A stretch of DNA of 37,995 nt from Heterotrichella gracilis (Eukaryota > Sar > Xanthophyceae > Tribonematales > Xanthonemataceae): positions 1 to 37,995 of the forward strand of contig JAULBX010027341.1 of the NCBI GenBank assembly GCA_032358255.1. The letters are read 5' to 3'. Each line of letters begins with the position of its first letter. The first letter of the stretch is position 1. This document shows positions 18,314 to 31,300 of this stretch, piece by piece. The position numbers were made by a program, and so were the translations under genes. The notes under the pieces are model-generated. The model had not been told where the DNA came from. It searched no databases and saw only the letters and a program-made list of their open reading frames with translations.

Positions 18314-19667
18314 CTACCAGTAAGGTGCTGCAGGTGGATAGTATCCGCCATAAGCAAAACCCCTCCCTCGTCCGCGACCCCGCACGCCCCTTCCACCACG
18401 GCCCCTGGCCTTGAACCCAGGAACGTTTGTGCGCTTTGGTGAAACCTGCAGTGGTGTTGAATATGTCACATGGTGGACTGCTTCTTAGCTCTGCGGTCAT
18501 TATTACTGCTACCAAGCAAGCAAGCGCCCGCAACTAAGCTGGAAATACTATTACCTTGATTTGCCGGCTCCTGAGCTCGCTCCCATCCAGAAGCAAGGAA
18601 GCCTCCACCCCATCAGGCTCAAGAAACTCGACATAGGCAAACCCCTTAGGGTTCCCAAACTTGTCAGTCAGGATGGTTACCCTGTTCACCGTGCCGCAAC
18701 TCTGGGGATGAAAAGCAGCACATTTTAAGGTTCTGGTCATGGACTGCTTGCAAACTTTGTTCAAGCATGCAATCAACGCTCCAAGCTTCATGGCAACAAA
18801 ATCACCCAGCAAAATAAAACACGTACTTGGAAATGCTGTTGAAGCTCTTCGGGAGTGCAACCATAGTCAACGTTTCCCACGTACACAGATCTACCGTCCA
18901 CCTCCTCTTTTGCCGCCGCATCAACTGCAGTGGAAGCGGAAGGTGCCAGCCCGGCGTCCTTCTCTGCCTTGGCCTGCGTGAACAATTTGACTTCCAAGTT
19001 GAAAACCGCAAAATTCCCAACTCTTGAGAGCCTACAAGTAAGCGCCTCATTCAAAGCAAGACTTCCAAGCATCCCTACCTGCAAGTCGCGCAGTTTTGCA
19101 GCCTCTGCCTCCATTTCTTGCAGGCGCTGCTTCATCACCTCCAGCTCCTGCACACATGCATGCATATACATCAGAAAGGTTACACTTCCAAGCTACAGGC
19201 CTAGTAAGTTTGAGGTTGACTGCCACCAGCTACAAGGAGTGGCACTGCACCTAGCTTTCCAGTGCATCAGGCAAGCAATGTTTCCTGCCACTGCCCCCCG
19301 TCACACTATCCAGATGCCCTAGTGATAAAGGCAGCAGCAACGTTGAGACAAAGCCACCAACAACGGAATACTTGCAAGTGCAAATATAGGACTTATAAAA
19401 AAAGGCAACCAGGTTGGCCTGGAGTTGGACAGACCACTCCGTCCTTCAATAATCCAAACTCGCCATCAAGTGTGGGCTGTGATCGTTACCCTGACCAAGG
19501 CACCCACACTCCAAAGTGTCACAAAAACACCAAGTAAATTGACCACTTATCTAATAACCCCTTCGTACCGCTTGTTGGTCTTCTATTTCCTGTGTTTCCT
19601 GGCCTTCCCCATTGCCTTGCAATTCCTCCTCGTACTCCAGCTCATCGTGCACAAACTCTTCCGCCAT
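18314..19667 (-). CDS. PABPN1: nuclear poly(A)-binding protein, PABPN1/PAB2 type
   Basis: Five exons: 19667-19569, 19147-19079, 18973-18827, 18701-18555, 18445-18314. All junctions are in phase and give 197 aa, similar to plant PABN proteins. The product binds nascent poly(A) tails in the nucleus and stimulates processive poly(A) polymerase. Order seen: acidic N-terminus (1-33); a short coiled coil ([19 protein letters not shown], about 37-56); one RRM (about 83-155) with RNP2 SVYVGNVD and RNP1 KGFAYVEF; then the family's PKRTN motif and an Arg/Gly-rich tail ([17 protein letters not shown]) ending in YYPPAAPYW. The RGG tail is a likely arginine-methylation and nuclear-import signal. Start is the first ATG of a short first exon. 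The downstream neighbour on the same strand is far enough away to be independent. Confidence 0.95.
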
Positions 19668-20536
19668 AGCTGCAAAGTGGAAGGATTCAACCGATGTGTC
19701 CCGTGCAACGCTACTATGCCCTTTAGAACACCCTTGAAACTCGACTCTGCTGGCTGTCTGGTGGAACACTCTGTGGGCCACCTGATGTGCTGGCGAGGGC
19801 TATGAGGCGCAGCGTGTGCAAAGCTGTTTCGGGTTCGCAAGATCGAATACCAAGTGGCAAAAGTAGCGGACTCTAGAAGCTTTTGCTTTTGGACTGAGCA
19901 AGATTTGGGCCAAGCCTTAAACTGGACGTCCTTTTTGTGGCAAAACAACTTGCGTCGGCTGCCACCTCCTCGTTGCATGTCTCGATAAGATACCTCCCTG
20001 CTGCAGCATGCTGGCACCATTTTTTGCTGGGCTTTTGATAAAAATAGCTAGATTGAGAGACAAAAAGGGGACCACAAAAAGGGGACCCCAAAAAGGACGT
20101 CAAGGAAATCAAATGCTGTGGCTATGGCATACGGCAATAGGAAAAGCACATTTCTAATGCCCACCTAGGCGTCTGCACTAGACCCCAAAGATGCACAGGA
20201 GTCGCCAAGCGCGGCAGGTGGAGACAGTCAAGCTTTAGTCTCTATAGCGCCGCTCACCATGAAAGTACTCGTACGCAGGGGGTGAACTGAACCCGCAGTC
20301 CGCTGTACAAAGCAAGCTGCACAACTGGGTAATGTGGTAACAACTATTCTTGTAGGTGCATAGAAGTCCTGTTGCCGTTTAGGCGGGAAAATGACATACA
20401 AACACACAGAGTCTTAGCCCCAATATTTTCCCAGTGGCAGTAAAATATTTAATGTACACGGATTTGGCCCCCTTGACAATATACAACTGACACGCCAACT
20501 GATGATCAGCAACCAATCTGATGCCCATGGTCCAAA
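19668..20536. other. intergenic region: PABPN1 promoter and SUV3 3' flank
   Basis: No supported coding. Minus-strand frames at 19583-20020 and 19873-20112 overlap each other and the PABPN1 leader and have no family resemblance. It contains a short repeat of AAAAAGG units at about 20060-20098. Expect the PABPN1 promoter on the left part and the SUV3 3' UTR on the right. Confidence 0.5.
20060..20098. repeat. short direct repeats of CAAAAAGGGGAC type
   Basis: Three near-copies follow each other: CAAAAAGGGGAC, CAAAAAGGGGACC and CAAAAAGGAC, within about 40 bases between PABPN1 and SUV3. Purine-rich and low complexity; no function is evident. Confidence 0.7.
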
Positions 20537-23500
20537 CTACTTTTTTGGCTTCTTCTGTTCCCGCTCAGCTAGGAATTTCCACGCCCCATCCTCATCAGCA
20601 AAGCTGAAAGGTGCCAGGACACGGTGGTTGCTGCTACTGGGATCATCTGCCTCTCCCTGTTTCTTAGACCTGCAGCAGCAGAGCACCAACCTTTAGAAAA
20701 TTCACAATAATGTACAAGGCAGTCACCATGGACCGCAAGCCACTGCAACATCGCAGACTCACCAGCACAATCGGATCCGCAGGAACTTCTGATGGGCATT
20801 GCACATGCATCATAGGGTGATGCGTTGATGGGGACAGGTTTGTTCAAGTGTGCACCAACAGCGCACCTGGATGGCTCCAGTGGCCTGCCCAGCGCAGCCA
20901 ACCCCTGCTCAATCAGCGCCGCGCATGTGGAGCGCTCCTCCTCCGCCACCTGGCGGTCCGTGAAGGCTTCCTCAAGGCGGAACGCCAGCCACACAAACAG
21001 GTCGTACACCCTGTGCGTGGCCTCCAGCTGGCTCAACTCAGCCTCGTTGCGCGCGGGGCGCAAAGCAGGGTGGTAGATGTTGTATGCGCTCACTGTCCCC
21101 CTGTGCAGCAATGCAGCGTCTCATTGGGCTCGGTGCTTTGGCCATGGAATGGCAAATCTTGGTAAACGCAGACAGGCCACCAAAACCCTTGATTGTGCCA
21201 CCATAAAGCATCTATGCAGGGCCAAGATGTACACATTGGCCCATACATGTTTAATATGGCATGATGAACCCATAAGGGACTGCTGCATGCATGGCGCACC
21301 TCATGCAGTACTCTGTGGCAAAGGATAGTAGCGCGCCAGCCACAGGCGGATCATCTGGGTCACAAGGCGAGATGACAAACTGGTAGCACTCCCGCAGCGT
21401 GAGTGGGAGGTGCTTGAGCATGGTGGCAATGCGGTACATGTCGTCGTACTCGCCATGGAAGTAGTGCTGGCTCATCGTGGCGCTGTCGGCAAAAGCGGCC
21501 AAAGCACCACGTAGGCCCCCCTGCGGCATCAAATGAAGGGCATGGAAATTGCATGCATACTGGTGAGGCCATTTCATCTGCTGGAGTTAAAAGGTTCAGC
21601 AGGCCAAGCACTGATAGTCATGGTAAAGCATATATTGTGAAATGGTTTTCAAAGCATGGTATTTTGAGCTGTGGAAAACATGTCGTACCGCAAGCAGTAA
21701 GCGTGCAAAAAGTTGTTCACGCTGGCATGTGAATACTCAATGCAAAAGGCTGGGGTTGGAGTGCAGCACACATACCAAGGCAGCTAGCACTGCACACTGC
21801 GCAGTGTTGCAACAGCGGGCTGGCGTTACTAGCAGGGAAAAACCTCCTTTCCCGACACACTTGTATAGCCAGGAAAGGGACCAACCCGCCTCACCTGTGG
21901 ATATTGAGATGCATACAGGGCCAGTTGCTCAAAGCGGGGCAGTAGACAGGCTTGCTGAACAACATCCGAAGGCGATGTCAGTGCTTCGTGCAGGTAATCC
22001 ATGTCCTCCTGCAGCCACCCGCAATTCAGCTACAGTCAACCCAGGTGGCACAAGTGGGCCTTGGGGCAGCCCCTGTATTCATGACCACTGCTTGTGAATG
22101 AAGCAGCATTTAGAAATTTGTTCAACTTTTGAGTATATGTACCCCCCAATACCAATTGTATTATTGCATATTCAGCATTTTTTATGAGCAGAGCAGAAAG
22201 CACCTTTTTAGTTAGTAACATGTTGTTGCGAACAAGTGTCACCATGCTTACTGCCGCACCTGATTCAGGCACGTCACCACCCCATTCTGGTACTGGGAGT
22301 TATATCGCCCCGCACGCCCTGCTATCTGTTTAACTTCTGCCGTGGTCAAGGGGCGCTGCACACACCCGTCAAACTTCTCCAGGCTTGTGAACACAATGCG
22401 CCTGATGTTGAGGTTGAGGCCCATGCCAACAGCATCACTGGCAGCAAGCACATTGAACCCTGACCGGGGCGTGTTGAACAATGTAGCTTGCTGGGAGCGA
22501 GCATCCGGGGGCAGGGCGCCATACACCTGCAGGAACAGTGGCCACCTTGCAGCGCCATGCATTCCACATCACTCTCTTCGTTTGATGCAGGCCCGTATAC
22601 AACAACAGATTGAGCAACTAGCACCGATGCGTGGTGCTATGGTTAATGATGACGAGATGCTTTGAGGCGCCTCACCACACAGCACTTGTGCTTGCCCAGG
22701 TGATCGATGCGCCGCTTGAGCGCGTGCACCTCCCTGCGCGAGAAGGCCACAATGCAGTCCCCCCGCGTAACCTTGTCCAGAGTCAGCATTGCCTTGCGAG
22801 CGGGTGTGAGCGGCGATAGGCGTTTGTACTCCCGTACCTCCAGATCATCACCTGCAACCATGCCTTGATTCTGGGGGCACTTTTGCGGCGGTGACAGTCC
22901 TGGTGAGCCGTGCCCGCTCTAAAATCCTGATCCTGATCATGGCATGTGCAGATGCCAACTTACATTTGCCAACACAAGTTAGGGATTCCAACTTCTGTTC
23001 CAACAATGCAGTGTGCCAACGCCATGGTGCATGCCAGCTTGTCCTGCCTGTCCCCTGACCACCCACCTGTCTCCCTTGCCAGGCAGTAAAGCAATGGCAA
23101 CACAGCTGGGTCGCCACACACGTGCAGCGTGATGGCAGGAAGGCCCAGCACTGCACGTGTGAAGCTCCAACCTCTACTGCTGTCTCCCATCATCTGCACC
23201 TCATCGATCACACCCACCTGCAACATGCAAAAAAATCATGAGCTTCCTAGCCGGGCTCGTGCGCATGGGGAGCGCACAGTTGCACAACCAGACCTGCACC
23301 ACCCGGTTGACGTTGCTCATCTCCACGGTGGAGGAAATGTGGCGCGAACCGGGAATCTCTTTCTTTTCCTGGCCTGCAACAGCGCATCCCACCATCACTG
23401 GTGTCATGGCTATAGCCGCATGATCACTACTGACACAAACAAAATGTTGCAAGTGGAAATGCTCATGCCGCACCTGTGATGAGGTCACAAAACACCCCAT

Positions 23501-24420
23501 CCTGGTTCAGCCTCTCAGCCACCTACAGAAGAGTCAACAAGTCCACTGAGCCTTGTGCTGCTTTGCACAGGCCGATTATACCATGCACATGCAAGGTATG
23601 CAAACAAGCTGTCACTGGTCTCCTCGCAAAATCAGCATCACCCCCGTGGTCAAACAGCGGTGCATCACGTGCCTCCCATGCCAGCAGCCTCAGTGGCCCG
23701 CAGTACACACCGCTGTCTGCCTCCTTCAGAGCTTGCAGGGCCGCGTGCGTCTTGCCTGCAACCACACAGCGGGGCATAGGACCAAGCCCCTGCATCGTAG
23801 GTGGGTGGCAGCGTGCTTACGGCATGTGCTTGCATGCCAGCTTTCGGTGGTGGCAGTCGTGCGCTGGGCAGGCGGTGTTGTTCACCTGAGTTTGTTGGAC
23901 CGATGTGGGCCACTATCTTACGCTGGAGTGCCCGTGCCGCAGGGTACCATGAGGCCGGTGCTGTCAGGTCGGTCAGGTGCGCAGAGTCAGGGGCAGCTGC
24001 CAAGCCCGTGACTGCGAGGCAAATGCACGTGTGAGCTTGGTAGCAATTGCTGCATGCCAAAGGAGAGAGCACACTTGCCCCTTTCAGTTCAATACCACCT
24101 TGGCTAGATAAACCCTAAGTGTCCCCACATGCATGCCCAAGGGTCCTCAAGAGGTCACATGCCACTATGCACTTTTTCGTTCCAGGAAGTGGTTTCTAGC
24201 GAGCAGCTTTCATGTGTGCCTCACCTTGCCTACGTGTGTCTGCGAAAGTGGGTGCGCTTGCATATGCATGCTGGCACCAGAAATATGCTGTAGAACCCAC
24301 TGAGCTTCCGTGCTTGGAAAGCCTGAGCTGGGCACCAAGAGTGGCAGGAAACAAGCGCATGAGGTTTTGAGTGCCAATAGCTTCATGCAGGAGCCTCACG
24401 GAGAACGTTGCGATAGTCAT
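20537..24420 (-). CDS. SUV3: mitochondrial ATP-dependent RNA helicase SUV3
   Basis: Twelve exons: 24420-24225, 24011-23886, 23755-23673, 23522-23474, 23373-23294, 23217-23067, 22851-22676, 22526-22260, 22008-21895, 21520-21300, 21100-20867, 20669-20537. The product is 609 aa. SUV3 is an SF2 (Ski2-like/DExH) helicase that unwinds RNA for the mitochondrial degradosome; plant forms also bind DNA. The first about 60 residues are Arg/Ser/Ala-rich with one acidic residue, as expected of a mitochondrial presequence. Motifs: Walker A GPTNSGKT (about 102-110, split by an intron), [10 protein letters not shown], motif II DEVQ (183-186), motif III-like [21 protein letters not shown], and motif [10 protein letters not shown] (354-361). 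The C-terminal part matches the SUV3 C domain ([34 protein letters not shown]). The third intron appears to start with GC (GAG|GCACGT) rather than GT. It is divergent from the ARIA-like gene, 571 bases apart. Confidence 0.94.
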
Positions 24421-24991
24421 CTTGGACACCCATTAGGAAGTGCCCTCAACCCCACTTGGGCTTGCCCTGGACAGCGCCACCCAAACCGCTGATAGTGTCC
24501 TGCATAGGATATGTGAAGTGTTGCGCGTGCAAGGCTGCTTTGGTATTAATATCCGTTTGGATGGAGGCAAGGCGATGCCAGTGAGGCCTTTTAGACTTAA
24601 ATAGTTGGTTTCAGAGTTGCTCAAGAGTGCCGCTCAGAATGCCGCCGGCCGCCTAAGACGGCTCAAGGGGTGGAAGGTTCCCTCCCCGAGAACAAGGCAG
24701 ACAGCTGCAGTTTCGAAGCCTATATACCCACAACACAACGCCTGTTTTGCCTAACGAGAAAGCAATTACAACTCTGTGTCTATTTTTGGGCACGCCTTGC
24801 CGGCCTGCCTCGCGTGTTTTGGATACCTGTCTGCCACTGCTTGACTCGAGTTTACACCGGCAACGAGCTGTGTTTCGTTCAATAGCCACAGAGCATCAGC
24901 CCGAGTTGCCTGTTCAAAACTCCTCTGTGTGCTGTTTGCACGTCATCGATGCACAGCAGCCAGCTGTGAACTGTCAAAACCCAGCGCTGGT
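24421..24991. promoter_or_regulatory. divergent promoter region between SUV3 and the ARM-BTB gene
   Basis: 571 bases lie between two outward-facing start codons. No coding exon is supported; the plus and minus frames here have no family resemblance. Both leaders and promoters must lie here, possibly as one bidirectional promoter. Confidence 0.55.
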
Positions 24992-27752
24992 ATGTCTGCC
25001 GCGTCTCACACAGAGAAAAAAGGGCTGAAACGTAAATTGCAGGAAGCAAGTTTGAACTCCTCGTCCTCAAAGGTGTTGCCAAACCTGGCGTCCGACAAGA
25101 AAGGCGAGCCTGTCACTGCACAGGTGAGTGCCCTCTTGCTCGTGACATGCCCTAGTCTGTTGTAACTGCCTGTGTTTGAACCCACTGACTTTTTGCCCGC
25201 AGGTTCGCCATCTTATCACGACTGTGGAAAATATTGCCAAAACCAGGCCCATCGATCGGTCCGCCTTGCGCCGCGCTACCCATGCCCTAGCAGACATTGC
25301 AAAGCAGGGTGCGTGTCTCGTGCAAAGGGTGTCTGCTGTTTTGTTTTTGCGTTACTTTTGATGCCTGACAAGGACACTTCCCTCCGCAGAGGACCAAGTG
25401 GACACTGTGGTGGCAGCGGGAGGAATTAAGACTGCCATAGCTCTGCTCACTTTGAAGCCCTCTGACAAGGAACTGGCTAGCAAGCCTTGGCCAACCGGAG
25501 GGTGAGTTGTTTTTGGGTTTGAACCTCGTCAACCGGTGGTGCCCTGCTTTCGTGTGTAGCAGCATCCCTGACAGAGAAACCTGTGCCTGCAGGTATGACG
25601 ACATCCAGAAGGAAGCCTGTTTCGTTCTGGGTTTGCTGGCAATCAAACCAGAGTTCCAGCACCAAATAGCTGACGAGGGCGCACTGCCTGGCCTGGTTTC
25701 CATCCTGAAGACCTATGTGGATGCTGGCATACCCACAGCAGGTGCAGCCACAGTACGCAGGGCAGCTGATGCCATCACCAACCTGGCACACGAAAACGTG
25801 GTCATCAAGAGCCGGGTGCGGGCAGAAGGCGGTATCCCACCTCTGGTCAAGCTGCTGGAGTCCCTGGATGCCAAGGTGCAGCGAGCAGCAGCAGGCGCTT
25901 TGAGGACGCTGGCGTTCAAGAACGAGGACAACAAAAACCAGATTGTGGAGCATGGCGCGCTTCCCACACTGATTCAGATGCTGCGGTCCGAAGACCAGGG
26001 CATTCACTATGAGGCAGTGGGGGTCATTGGTAACCTGGTGCACTCTTCCCAGCACATAAAGAAGCGGGTGCTGGAGGAGGGCGCGCTGCAGCCAGTCATC
26101 GGTCTGCTCTCTTCAAAGTGTGCAGAGAGCCAGCGGGAGGCAGCGCTGCTACTGGGTCAGTTTGCCACAACAGAGCCAGACTATAAGGCGAAGATTGTCC
26201 AGCGGGGAGCGGTCCCCCCATTGGTGGACATGCTGCAGGTGGACGACATGCAGCTGCGTGAGATGGCAGCGTTTGCTCTTGGACGGCTGGCACAGAATGC
26301 TGAGAACCAAGCAGGCATCGTCCAGGCGGGTGGCCTGGCACCGCTTCTGGACCTTCTGGACTCTCAGAATGGCAATCTGCAGCACAACGCTGCCTTCGCA
26401 CTGTATGGCCTGGCAGACAACGAGGATAACATCGCAGACATGATCCGCACTGGGGCAGTGCAGCGCCTGCTGGAGTGCAAGCTGATTGTCCAGGCTTCAA
26501 AGGACTGCGTTCAGAAGACCATCAAGCGGCTGGAGGAAAAGGTGCAAGGCAAGGTCCTCAGCCAGGTGCTGTACATGATGCAGAGCTCGGAGAAGAAGAT
26601 GACGCAGAGGACAGCAACAGCTTTGGCTCGACTTGGGCGGGAAACTGACCTGTGCCATATCTTTGTCAACAGAAAGGCCCTGGATACCCTGTTCGACATG
26701 CTCCAGGAGACCAAGAAGGAAGCCTGCGCGCAGCGGGAAGCCGCAGGTATGTAGTGAAGCGGGGACTTGCACTGTCAAATGGTACTCTTGCACTGTTTCC
26801 TGCATCTAACACACAACCCACTCTGGGAATACCGAGTATCTAGCTTCATCAATTAAGGGTCTTTGGGCACCTCATGATAACTGCTGCTAACTCTTGGCCC
26901 AACCTCCTTTTGCAGGCGCCGTATTTGAGCTAGCCAAGAAGACGCACGCTACTGCTCCCATAGACTGCGTCCCCTCACCACCCACTCCTCAGGTGTACCT
27001 GGGGAAGGAGTTTGTAAACAACGCAACAATGGCAGACGTGGTGTTCCTGGTGGAGGGTAAAGAGTTCCATGCTCACCGTGTGGTGCTGTTGGCCTCCTCA
27101 GACACCTTCCGTGCCATGTTTGATGGCCACTACCGCGAGAAGGAGGCTTCCACTGTGCCCATTCCCAACATCCGCTGGGACGTGTTTGAGGCTATGATGC
27201 GCTGCATATACACTGGTAAGCTTGTCACACGGCTTGAGTGTAGCTCTGTGCACGGTTGGAGCTGCGGGCTCGCTGAGTGAGGGTGGTGTACAGGCCACGC
27301 AGCAGGCATGAATATATTTGCACCATTTATAACTGCACCTTGCTGATGTTTGCTGACACGATTGTCTTGCTGCAGGCACAGTGGATGTGGACCCGGAGCT
27401 GGCTGAGGAGCTGCTGCAAGCTGCAGACCAGTACATGCTGGAAGGGCTGAAGCGGCTGTGTGAAATGGAGATTGCCCAGGGATTGACGGTGGAGAACTTG
27501 GAGGAGGTGTATGAACTGGCAGAGAACTTCAACGCTCCTCAGCTGGGCAAGCGCTGCGTGCTGTACGCCTTGGAGCACTATGAGGAGGTGGTGGCGCAGG
27601 TGGAGGCAGCTGGCTTTGCAACGCTCATGCAGCGGATGGTGCCCAAGCTCAAGGAGTCGTTGGTGGAGCAACTACAGAACATCAACCAAAGGGTGGTGGA
27701 AGCAGCTAGCAGCGCTGTGGAAGCCGGTTCACCACCCCCAGCTCCGGTTTAG
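24992..27752 (+). CDS. ARM-repeat BTB/POZ protein, ARIA/ABAP1-like
   Basis: Six exons: 24992-25123, 25203-25308, 25390-25501, 25593-26746, 26916-27215, 27376-27752, all in phase, giving 726 aa. Arabidopsis ARIA is about the same size. The N-terminus is Lys/Ser-rich (KKGLKRKLQ) and fits a nuclear signal. Residues about 50-500 are armadillo repeats, with recurring cores such as EGALQPVIGLL, GAVPPLVDML, GGLAPLLDLL and AAFALYGLADNEDN. A BTB domain follows from about 528 (TMADVVFLVEGKEFHAHRV, LLASSDTFRAMFDG), then a BACK-like helical end (LLQAADQYMLEGLKRLCE). In land plants these proteins bind transcription factors (ABF2) or the pre-replication complex and can act as CUL3 adaptors. The algal partner is unknown. 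The large fourth exon is strongly coding and explains a 192-codon antisense shadow frame. Confidence 0.95.
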
Positions 27753-28376
27753 GTGTTTTGCTAGTATGGCGCGGAGTTATGTTTTCAGAGGTTTTTTTAA
27801 CATGCTTATACCTTTGGTGTGCTGCAGCGCGTTTTGAGTTTCGTACGTTTCTTTTCTAGTGGACTGAAAACAAGTCCAGTCCTGCATTTTGCTCTCAGCC
27901 TGCCTGACTTGCTGCAACTTTGGCAGCCAGGTGGTGAAGCAACCCACCAGGGATACCAGTAATTAATTCTTCTAGCATAGAGATAGGTTTTGTGTACTGC
28001 AGTGCAGGACTTCTTTTTTATCATGACCCTTTTGGCTCGAGCGCTCGCATGCCAGAGCTTCAATTGAACAACATATGAACGTTTGGGCACCATCCGCACG
28101 TGCGGCAACTTTTTAGTTGCAGATTTGGGTGCTGCCTTGTAATTTTGTCATCACAACAGCTCATACTTTGCAAAATTTGGATCCAGTACGTGACACTGCT
28201 GGCCACAAACAGTTCAGTCAACTTAGGAAGGACTGCCAAGTGAATACGCATTGCACTTCTTTCTTTCTTTGTGTCAGGCCATGACTACCAGGTCCTGCTG
28301 TCAGCAGTGTTGGCAGCCACTGGGGTGAGGGGTGAGCACTGCTAGCAACAACCGCTGCCTTGGTAAAAAACAACAT
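27753..28376. other. convergent intergenic region
   Basis: Between the ARM-BTB stop and the MATE stop, so it should hold both 3' UTRs. A TGTAA motif at 28138-28142 on the plus strand is a plausible green-algal polyadenylation signal for the ARM-BTB mRNA. Nothing else is recognised. Confidence 0.4.
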
Positions 28377-31300
28377 TCAATGGTGTTCATGCTGGTGCAC
28401 TCTTGTGTGCGCGCTGTGCACTTGCGCATTCCAGTCAAACCGCAAAATGAAAAAGAGCATTAACCCGCTTTGCAGCACGCTTGTAATCACCATCCCATAC
28501 CACAGACCACTCAAACCTAATTGCAAGTAAAACGCCAGGAATAGCTCTAGCGGCAGGCCTAGCATCCAGTATGCCACCAAGTTGACGCATGCCCCCAGCG
28601 AGGTGCGCCCTGTGCCACGCAGAACCCCCATCAGCACTGCAGCGGTCCCTCCACCTGCACGGCATGCAAACATGGGTGGTTGACCACCACCATGGCCATT
28701 TGAGTCGCATGTTGCAACACATGTATGCCACATGGTCGCCGCTGACATGCATGGACGGGAAAGAAAATAGAATATATGATTATTTGACAGCGTCCACAGT
28801 GCCACGGTGTGTTTCCAACAGCTGGCAGCTAGCAAGGGTTGATGTCCATGGAGGCATCAGTGACAAACAACATCAGTGTTGATTAGTGTGCTGATTGGAG
28901 CCCGGCGGCCAGGTGGCTCTGTGACAATGGGAGGGTGGTGCACACTAAGTCAGTCGATCAGCTTACACATACAAACACAACTGTGCAACCACAGCATTGG
29001 ACACCTACCCAATAGCGCCAGCGCCAGCGGCACAGTCTGCGCGCACATGGCCTCAAACACGGCCACGTCGTGTGTGAACAGAGCGATCCACTGCCGCTTG
29101 AACACGATGAGCGCAGCCGCACAGGCCCCCATCAGGCCCAGCACCAGAGCCACGGCAGCCAGGAATGCGGTGCGCGCGGCCTGCGCTCGCTCCGCCCCCA
29201 GCTCATTGGCAACGCGCGTGCTGCTCGCACAGCCCACCGCCACCGCCAGGAAGTAGGCCAGCACATGCACGTTGAAGCCCACCCCCATGGCGGCCATGCT
29301 CACGTGGGGGTCCGGCAGCAGGCCTGCAGCACGCATGTGCCGCACTGCTGTCAGCAGTAGGCTTGAGGGATGCAACTATGACAAGCACAGGGGTAGAAGG
29401 CGCATAGTAATCAGCCGATGACGACTGGGAATTCCTTTTGTTTATTTGTATTCCCCATTCGAATGCCTTTTGTTTATTTGTATTCCCCATTCGAATGCCT
29501 TTTGTTTATTTGTATTCCCCATTCGAAGTCCATCCATGTCCCCACTAGTGCAGTATTAACCCACTAAATTAAATCTACAAAAGGGAGGGCAGTAGCTGCA
29601 ATATCATGCCTGCATGGCTTCCAGTGCCACTATTGGGCTGCCTGCACGCCCTGCATTGCATGTGCGCACCTGCTAGCACAATGATCACCTCCGATATCCA
29701 CCAGTCCAGACACATCATGATGGTGGAAGGGAGAGCCACGCGCATGTACCTGCCCCAACCAACAAAGGCTGCCCGCGAGAAACCTTGCCAGGGCCTGCAT
29801 GCAACATGCAGTCTTCAGGGGCTGCTTGCCAAAGCACATACAGATGGTACAGGTGCAGCGTGATACACCACACTCCTTCGCCAACAACGCTCGTTGGCCA
29901 CATGCCTTCCCATGGCCGTGCACCAGAATACAGGCATGGGCACATATGCGCTGGCAGCCAGCAATGACCGCAGTTGCCAGCAAGCATTGTCCGTCGGCAG
30001 CCACCGTGGTGAAATGCAATTTGCAAACTTAAACACCACCCAGGCATTCACAGCCATCTTACCTGCTCTCCAACGGTTGCGCCACATTCCAAGCCAGTGC
30101 CAAGCACACAAACAGAAGCAGCCCCAGTGCCGCCATGGCACACGAGGCCACAGCTGCCCCCCTCAAGCCCATGCCACAGTGCACTATGAGCAGCCAGTCC
30201 ACAGGGCCGGTCAGCGCGCACAGCACCGCACCAACCACCATAGCAGGGGCGACAACGCCTGCACACATTGCACCAAAGGATAAGATACGCATGTCGCCAG
30301 TATATAAGCTTGTTTCTTGGGCGAGCGGAAATGCACATGCACATGTCAGTGAAGTGCCTTGCAGAGGCATGGCACTGCTGCCATACCTTTATTTGATGTG
30401 GAACATCATTAATTGCCCATCAAAATTCCGCCCACCAGCGCGTATTCCACTGGCATTCTATCCTGCGCCCGTGCATTGTCCCCACCTTGTGCCACCAGGT
30501 AGTGGCGAATGCACTCCGACGCGGCCAGTATGAACAGCGTGGGGCTCCACAGCTGCACGTAGGAGGCAGCGGCAGAGGAGGTGGCGGCATCCTGGCCTAT
30601 GGGAGAGCATGGGGGATTGGTTAGGGTGCTGGAGCGGGAGGTATGCCGAGATTGGGTGCATTGGCTGGGTCACCGGGGTTGGGAGCGGTGTACAAAGATT
30701 ATTAAAATACTTTAGATGAAACTTCATTACAATTAACTCGAAACTCCAATCTGGTGCTTGGCCAGCTGGCGATATGTGGTCCACCACATGGCTATGCCCC
30801 AGGGTTTGCCATGGAAGCTGCAATGCGTGCGCCCACCATGGCTGACCCGCCTAGCGCACCTAGCAGTGGCAAAATGCGGTGCGCGCCCATCCACAGGCAC
30901 ACCAGTGGCAGCGCGACACACAGGCACAGCAGCACCGCTCGTTGCAACATCACCCCCAGCAGCTGGTACTGGCGTGCACCATAGGCCTGGCCAACAAAGG
31001 TTTCAAGGGCAGAGGCGACGCCGAAGACGATGGAAAGCCCTGTGATAATGGGCGGGGTGATTTGAGCCACTTAAAGCTTACAATCAGGATTCTCTGCACA
31101 GCTCAACCACAACATTGAATAGGATGGCACAAAGGTGGGGCGCATGATTTGCTGCCACGCCGCCACCAATGGCCCCCATGTCTCCCGGCATGCCATGCGC
31201 ATCCGTCACATGGTGCAATCCCACATAAACTTGCCCGACGCTAGTGCATTAGATCCCTGCCCACGATGCTACCATTTAGTCAACATTGTGTGCTGCAGTT

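Noticed and set aside
19873..20112. Minus-strand 79-codon frame upstream of PABPN1
   Set aside because: Lies in the presumed promoter/leader, includes the low-complexity AAAAAGG repeats, and has no recognisable domain.
25477..26055. 192-codon minus-strand frame
   Set aside because: Antisense shadow of the large, strongly coding ARM-repeat exon.
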